Positions 4,968 through 7,732 of a DNA stretch of 7,732 nucleotides are shown here, in pieces. Made by a program: the position numbers and the translations under genes. The stretch is from JBFLYZ01 sp040756415 (GTDB taxonomy: Bacteria > Bacteroidota > Bacteroidia > JADZBD01). The notes beneath the pieces are model-generated. The model was not told the DNA's origin. It saw only the letters and a program-made list of their open reading frames with translations, and did no database searches. The DNA lies in the NCBI GenBank assembly GCA_040756415.1, contig JBFLYZ010000102.1, positions 1 through 7,732 of the forward strand, in the 5' to 3' direction. How positions within the stretch are numbered: position 1 is the stretch's first letter; the number at the start of each line of letters is the position of its first letter.

Positions 4968-5414
4968 ATGAAAGAACAGGAAAGGATTGTTATTTATAGA
5001 CGATTTTACAACTACAATGAAGCTACGATTGTAAAGAGTCGCCTGGAATCGGAAGGGATACCCTGTTTCCTTTCGGATGAACACATCAATACCCTGAATC
5101 CTCTTTACAACCAGGCGATGGGCGGATTCAAGCTTAATCTTTTTGAAAAGGATATTTCCCGGGCTGACGAAATCTTAAAAAAAAACACTTCTTTAAAAGA
5201 GAATGACATTCATAGTGAATATACTCAAGGGGATATCCAGTGCCCTTTATGCGGCTCTTATAACGCCTCTTGGGGTCAGAGCAGCAAAAGACCCTACGGT
5301 TTTTTAACGATCTTAATTTCATTCCTGTTGTTCACCTATCCCTTTGCAGGACGGTATAATTACCATTGTTTTAATTGCGGGCATGAATGGGAAAAAGTAA
5401 GCAGGAAAGAATAA
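4968..5414 (+). CDS. DUF2007 domain protein with C-terminal zinc ribbon
   Basis: This 148-residue protein starts at ATG 4968; an upstream in-frame ATG at 4911 lies inside the heptamer array. Residues 7-70 match DUF2007 (putative signal-transducing domain with a ferredoxin-like fold): IVIYRRFYNYNEATIVKSRL, then LESEGIPCFLSDEH, then MGGFKLNLFEKDISRADEIL. After a polar linker, CPLC (92-95) and CFNC (134-137) form the two knuckles of a zinc ribbon. They are separated by a hydrophobic stretch at about 111-126 (FLTILISFLLFTYPFA). That stretch could be a membrane segment, but in related proteins a hydrophobic insert between the knuckles is common, so the topology is open. Its AT content looks higher than that of its neighbours by eye. 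It lies 21 bases before the acetyltransferase gene, probably in one transcript. Confidence 0.82.
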   Translation: MKEQERIVIYRRFYNYNEATIVKSRLESEGIPCFLSDEHINTLNPLYNQAMGGFKLNLFEKDISRADEILKKNTSLKENDIHSEYTQGDIQCPLCGSYNASWGQSSKRPYGFLTILISFLLFTYPFAGRYNYHCFNCGHEWEKVSRKE

Positions 5415-5435
5415 ATCTACACAGACAGAGAGCAG

Positions 5436-5960
5436 ATGATCGCTGAAAACCTGGAAACCGAACGCTTGAGCTTACGCAGGCTTGTGCCGGAAGACGCAAA
5501 GGCGTTCGAGGCATTTTTCGCAAGCGAGGCTGCGCTGAAATACCTGCATCTGCAAGCCGGCACGCCCGGGCTGGCTGAAGAGTGGATAGCGCGGCAATTG
5601 CAGCGTTATGAAAAGAGATCGGGTCTTTGCGCAGTGGTGGAAAAAAGGAGCGGGGCTTTTATCGGCCAATGCGGTATCCTGTTCCAGGAAGTGGATGGCA
5701 TTCCCGAGACGGAGGTTGGTTACCATTTACTGCCTTCGTACTGGGGTAAGGGCTATGCGACCGAAGCGGCCATGGCCTGCCGTGACCTGGCTTTTGAGAG
5801 CAGCCCGGTCAGTAGTATCATCTCCATTATCCACCTGGACAATGAACCCTCACAAAAGGTAGCACTGCGCAACGGAATGAGGCGCACCGTGCAGACGAAA
5901 TGGCGAGACTTTGATGTTTTCATTTACCGCGTCACGAGAGCCGAATGGGAAAAGAGATGA
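5436..5960 (+). CDS. GNAT family N-acetyltransferase, RimJ/RimL type
   Basis: This 174-residue protein is of typical length for the RimJ/RimL-like (Acetyltransf_3) group, which acetylates N-terminal or other primary amines using acetyl-CoA. The substrate here is unknown. It opens with the family signature LETERLSLRRLVPEDAKAF (6-24). EVGYHLLPSYWGKGYATEAA (93-112) holds strand beta-4 and the acetyl-CoA binding loop Y-W-G-K-G-Y-A-T. HLDNEPSQKVALRNGM (133-148) is the conserved Asn-x-x-S-x-x-V-x-x-x-x-G-M block. The start at 5436 gives the usual N terminus. Its last codons overlap the start of the methyltransferase gene, which suggests translational coupling. Confidence 0.92.
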   Translation: MIAENLETERLSLRRLVPEDAKAFEAFFASEAALKYLHLQAGTPGLAEEWIARQLQRYEKRSGLCAVVEKRSGAFIGQCGILFQEVDGIPETEVGYHLLPSYWGKGYATEAAMACRDLAFESSPVSSIISIIHLDNEPSQKVALRNGMRRTVQTKWRDFDVFIYRVTRAEWEKR

Positions 5961-6715
5961 GCTTCAAGGATCATTTTTCCAGGCAATCCGATATCTATGC
6001 CCAGTCGAGGCCGGGCTATCCGCCCGAGCTTTTCCACTTTCTCGCCTCGCTGGTGAAGCAAAATGAGCTGGCCTGGGACTGCGGCACGGGGAACGGGCAG
6101 GCTGCCGTTTCGCTGGCCGGACAATTCAGGGAGGTGATCGCCACCGATGCCAGCGGGGCCCAGATCAACCATGCTTTCAAAAAGGAAAATGTGCGGTACA
6201 AAGTGGCAGCTTCCGAAAATTCGGGCCTGGAAGACCACTCGGCCGACCTGGTCACAGCCGCTGCGGCCATACACTGGTTCGATCTGCCCAAATTCTATGC
6301 TGAGGTGAGGCGGGTGCTCAAACCCGGAGGCATCATGGCCGCCTGGACCTATTCGGATGTGGATAATCCCGAGCTGGGGTCAGCAGTGAACAGGCTGGCC
6401 TTCGATGTGCTGAAAGACCACTGGCCGCCTGAAAGCAGGCTGGTGTGGAACAAGTACAAAGATCTTCCCTTTCCCTTCGAAGAGATCAAGGCGCCCTCAT
6501 TCGAATGTTCCGTGCGCTGGGACCTCCAGCGCTTCCTGGCCTATCTCAGCTCCTGGTCGTCTGCGCAGCGCTACATCAATGCCCATGGCAGCAACCCGCT
6601 GGAGCAGATCATTCCTGACCTGAAAAAAGTGTGGCCTGATGAGGAAAAAGAAAAAAAGATACGGATGACGCTGGCTTTACGCGTGGGCCGGCTGCCTGAT
6701 GCGGATCCGAATTAA
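5957..6715 (+). CDS. Class I SAM-dependent methyltransferase
   Basis: This 252-residue protein is a Rossmann-fold methyltransferase of the Methyltransf_11 type, probably acting on a small molecule. MSFKDHFSRQSDIYAQSRPGY (positions 1-21) is the standard opening of this subgroup. That, plus the ATGA overlap with the acetyltransferase stop (5957-5960), favours Met 5957 over the in-frame ATG at 5945. Motif I is WDCGTGNGQ (40-48) and the acidic ribose-binding strand is ATDAS (62-66). ADLVTAAAAIHWFD and the post-motif helix VRRVLKPGGIMAAW follow in the expected order. The C-terminal part has the subgroup's substrate-domain pattern, with WDLQRFLAYLSSWSS. The substrate is unknown; trans-aconitate-type enzymes share this layout. 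The TAA stop overlaps the stop of the convergent pdhB gene. Confidence 0.9.
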   Translation: MSFKDHFSRQSDIYAQSRPGYPPELFHFLASLVKQNELAWDCGTGNGQAAVSLAGQFREVIATDASGAQINHAFKKENVRYKVAASENSGLEDHSADLVTAAAAIHWFDLPKFYAEVRRVLKPGGIMAAWTYSDVDNPELGSAVNRLAFDVLKDHWPPESRLVWNKYKDLPFPFEEIKAPSFECSVRWDLQRFLAYLSSWSSAQRYINAHGSNPLEQIIPDLKKVWPDEEKEKKIRMTLALRVGRLPDADPN

Positions 6716-7692
6716 GAAACGTATATCGCTTCCCTGATCGCCTTCACCGTTTTCGCCACATTGGGCAGGGCCTGTTCGATCAGCGTAGGCGCATAGGGCA
6801 GGGGCACATCGGCCGATACCACGCGCCCAACGGGAGCATCCAGGTAATCGAAAGCATGCTTCTGCACATGGAAGGCGATATCGGTCGAGATATTGGCCAG
6901 CGGCCAGGCCTCCTCGACAACGACCAGGCGATTGGTCTTCCTGACTGAATGGATAATGGTGGCGTAATCGATCGGCCGGACAGTGCGCAGATCGATCAGC
7001 TCGGCATTTATGCCTTCTTTGGCCAGCTCCTCAGCAGCCGCCCTGGCCACCTTGAATATTTTGCCGAACGAAACGATGGTCACATCCGTGCCCTCTTTCC
7101 GCACATCGGCCACTCCCAGGGGAATGAGGTATTCTCCCTCGGGCACCTCTCCCTTATCACCGTACATCACTTCGCTCTCCATGAATATAACAGGATCGTC
7201 ATCACGTATGGCTGTTTTCAGCAGCCCTTTGGCATCAGCCGGGTTGGAGGGTACCACCACCTTAAGCCCTGGGCAATTGGCATACCAGCTCTCAAAGGCC
7301 TGTGAATGCTGGGCAGCCAGCATGCCCGCGTTGCCGGTCGGACCCCGGAATACGATGGGTATATTGAACTGCCCTCCGCTCATGCTGTACATCTTGGCGG
7401 CCGAGTTGATCACCTGGTCGATGGCTACCAGCGAAAAATTAAAGGTCATGAACTCGATAATGGGGCGCAGGCCGTTCATGGCGGCCCCCACGCCTATTCC
7501 GGCAAAGCCCAGCTCGGCAATGGGCGTGTCGATCACCCTTTTTTCACCGAACTCGGCCAGCATGCCCTTGCTCACTTTATAGGCCCCGTTGTATTCGGCC
7601 ACTTCCTCGCCCATGAGGAACACGCGGGGGTCCCTGCGCATTTCCTCGCTCATGGCCTCCCTGAGAGCCTCGCGGAATTCTATCGTTCTCAT
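6712..7692 (-). CDS. pdhB: Pyruvate dehydrogenase E1 component, beta subunit
   Basis: This complete 326-residue subunit of the thiamine-diphosphate-dependent E1 enzyme acts, with an alpha subunit, in the decarboxylation of pyruvate to acetyl-CoA in the cytoplasm. The pyrimidine-binding transketolase domain spans about 1-180 and the C-terminal domain about 200-320. Glu60 in DTPIAELGFAGI is the equivalent of the Glu that activates thiamine (Glu59 in human E1 beta). His129 in LAAQHSQAF matches human His128. FMTFNFSLVAIDQVINSAAK and IVFRGPTG are strongly conserved. Branched-chain 2-oxoacid E1 beta is close in sequence; the human-like pyruvate-type motifs favour PDH. It has its own promoter box and abuts a convergent gene, so it looks monocistronic; no E1 alpha or E2 gene is in the window. 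Confidence 0.95.
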   Translation of the reverse strand: MRTIEFREALREAMSEEMRRDPRVFLMGEEVAEYNGAYKVSKGMLAEFGEKRVIDTPIAELGFAGIGVGAAMNGLRPIIEFMTFNFSLVAIDQVINSAAKMYSMSGGQFNIPIVFRGPTGNAGMLAAQHSQAFESWYANCPGLKVVVPSNPADAKGLLKTAIRDDDPVIFMESEVMYGDKGEVPEGEYLIPLGVADVRKEGTDVTIVSFGKIFKVARAAAEELAKEGINAELIDLRTVRPIDYATIIHSVRKTNRLVVVEEAWPLANISTDIAFHVQKHAFDYLDAPVGRVVSADVPLPYAPTLIEQALPNVAKTVKAIREAIYVS

Positions 7693-7714
7693 TCTGCTAT
7701 AAAATTGTAAGGAG

Positions 7715-7722
7715 CAAAAATA
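7715..7722 (-). promoter_or_regulatory. -7 promoter box for pdhB
   Basis: On the minus strand this is TATTTTTG, an exact TAnnTTTG match, 22 bases before the ATG at 7692. The matching -33 element would lie beyond the end of the window. The same sequence precedes the kelch-like gene. Confidence 0.55.
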
Positions 7723-7732
7723 TGATTTTTAG

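Noticed and set aside
4375..5084. Minus-strand frames rich in LPTAHCQ and LPTANC repeats
   Set aside because: These are translations of the heptamer array, a known source of false proteins.
6949..7710. Long plus-strand open frames opposite pdhB
   Set aside because: They are shadows of a highly conserved gene on the other strand and show no domain of their own.
1..7732. CRISPR array, toxin-antitoxin pair, or defence island
   Set aside because: No spaced direct repeats, no antitoxin-like partner and no effector domain beyond the HNH fragment were seen.

Overview
The window most likely comes from a member of the Bacteroidota with moderate GC content, plausibly Chitinophagales or Sphingobacteriales-like. 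Four things point there. A secreted protein ends in a type IX secretion (Por) sorting domain. At least three genes are preceded by a TAnnTTTG -7 box, the promoter signature of this phylum. Shine-Dalgarno sequences are mostly absent. A GGCAGTG-type heptamer repeat, typical of Bacteroidota intergenic DNA, is present. No rRNA, tRNA, CRISPR array, transposase or integrase was seen.

Layout. 1-111 is the 3' end of an HNH endonuclease-like gene. 112-431 holds no convincing gene. 432-740 encodes a small protein resembling the YozE SAM-like fold. 741-1080 holds no gene but contains a large nested inverted repeat (934-1063) that looks like an integron attC site and has a promoter-like box inside it. 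A tight rightward run follows: a GNAT acetyltransferase (1081-1545), a DUF4256 protein (1551-2111) and a DUF1801 protein (2152-2565). A second, weaker attC-like inverted repeat (2588-2683) ends on the start codon of an AHSA1/SRPBCC protein (2680-3126). A leftward gene for a six-bladed, kelch-like, T9SS-secreted protein (3225-4364) is divergent from a DUF5655 zinc-finger protein (4427-4834). A heptamer tandem repeat (4849-4925) separates that gene from a second rightward run: DUF2007/zinc-ribbon protein (4968-5414), RimJ/RimL-type acetyltransferase (5436-5960) and class I methyltransferase (5957-6715). The last gene (7692-6712, minus strand) is a complete pyruvate dehydrogenase E1 beta subunit. 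Its stop codon overlaps that of the convergent methyltransferase.

How the parts relate. Apart from PdhB, which is core metabolism, this looks like an accessory region of small stand-alone enzymes and domain-of-unknown-function proteins (two GNATs, DUF4256, DUF1801, AHSA1, DUF5655, DUF2007, a methyltransferase). No shared pathway can be read from the sequence. The most interesting structural possibility is that part of it (roughly 1-3126) is organised like integron gene cassettes, with attC-like hairpins next to gene starts. This rests on sequence symmetry alone, and no integron integrase lies in the window.
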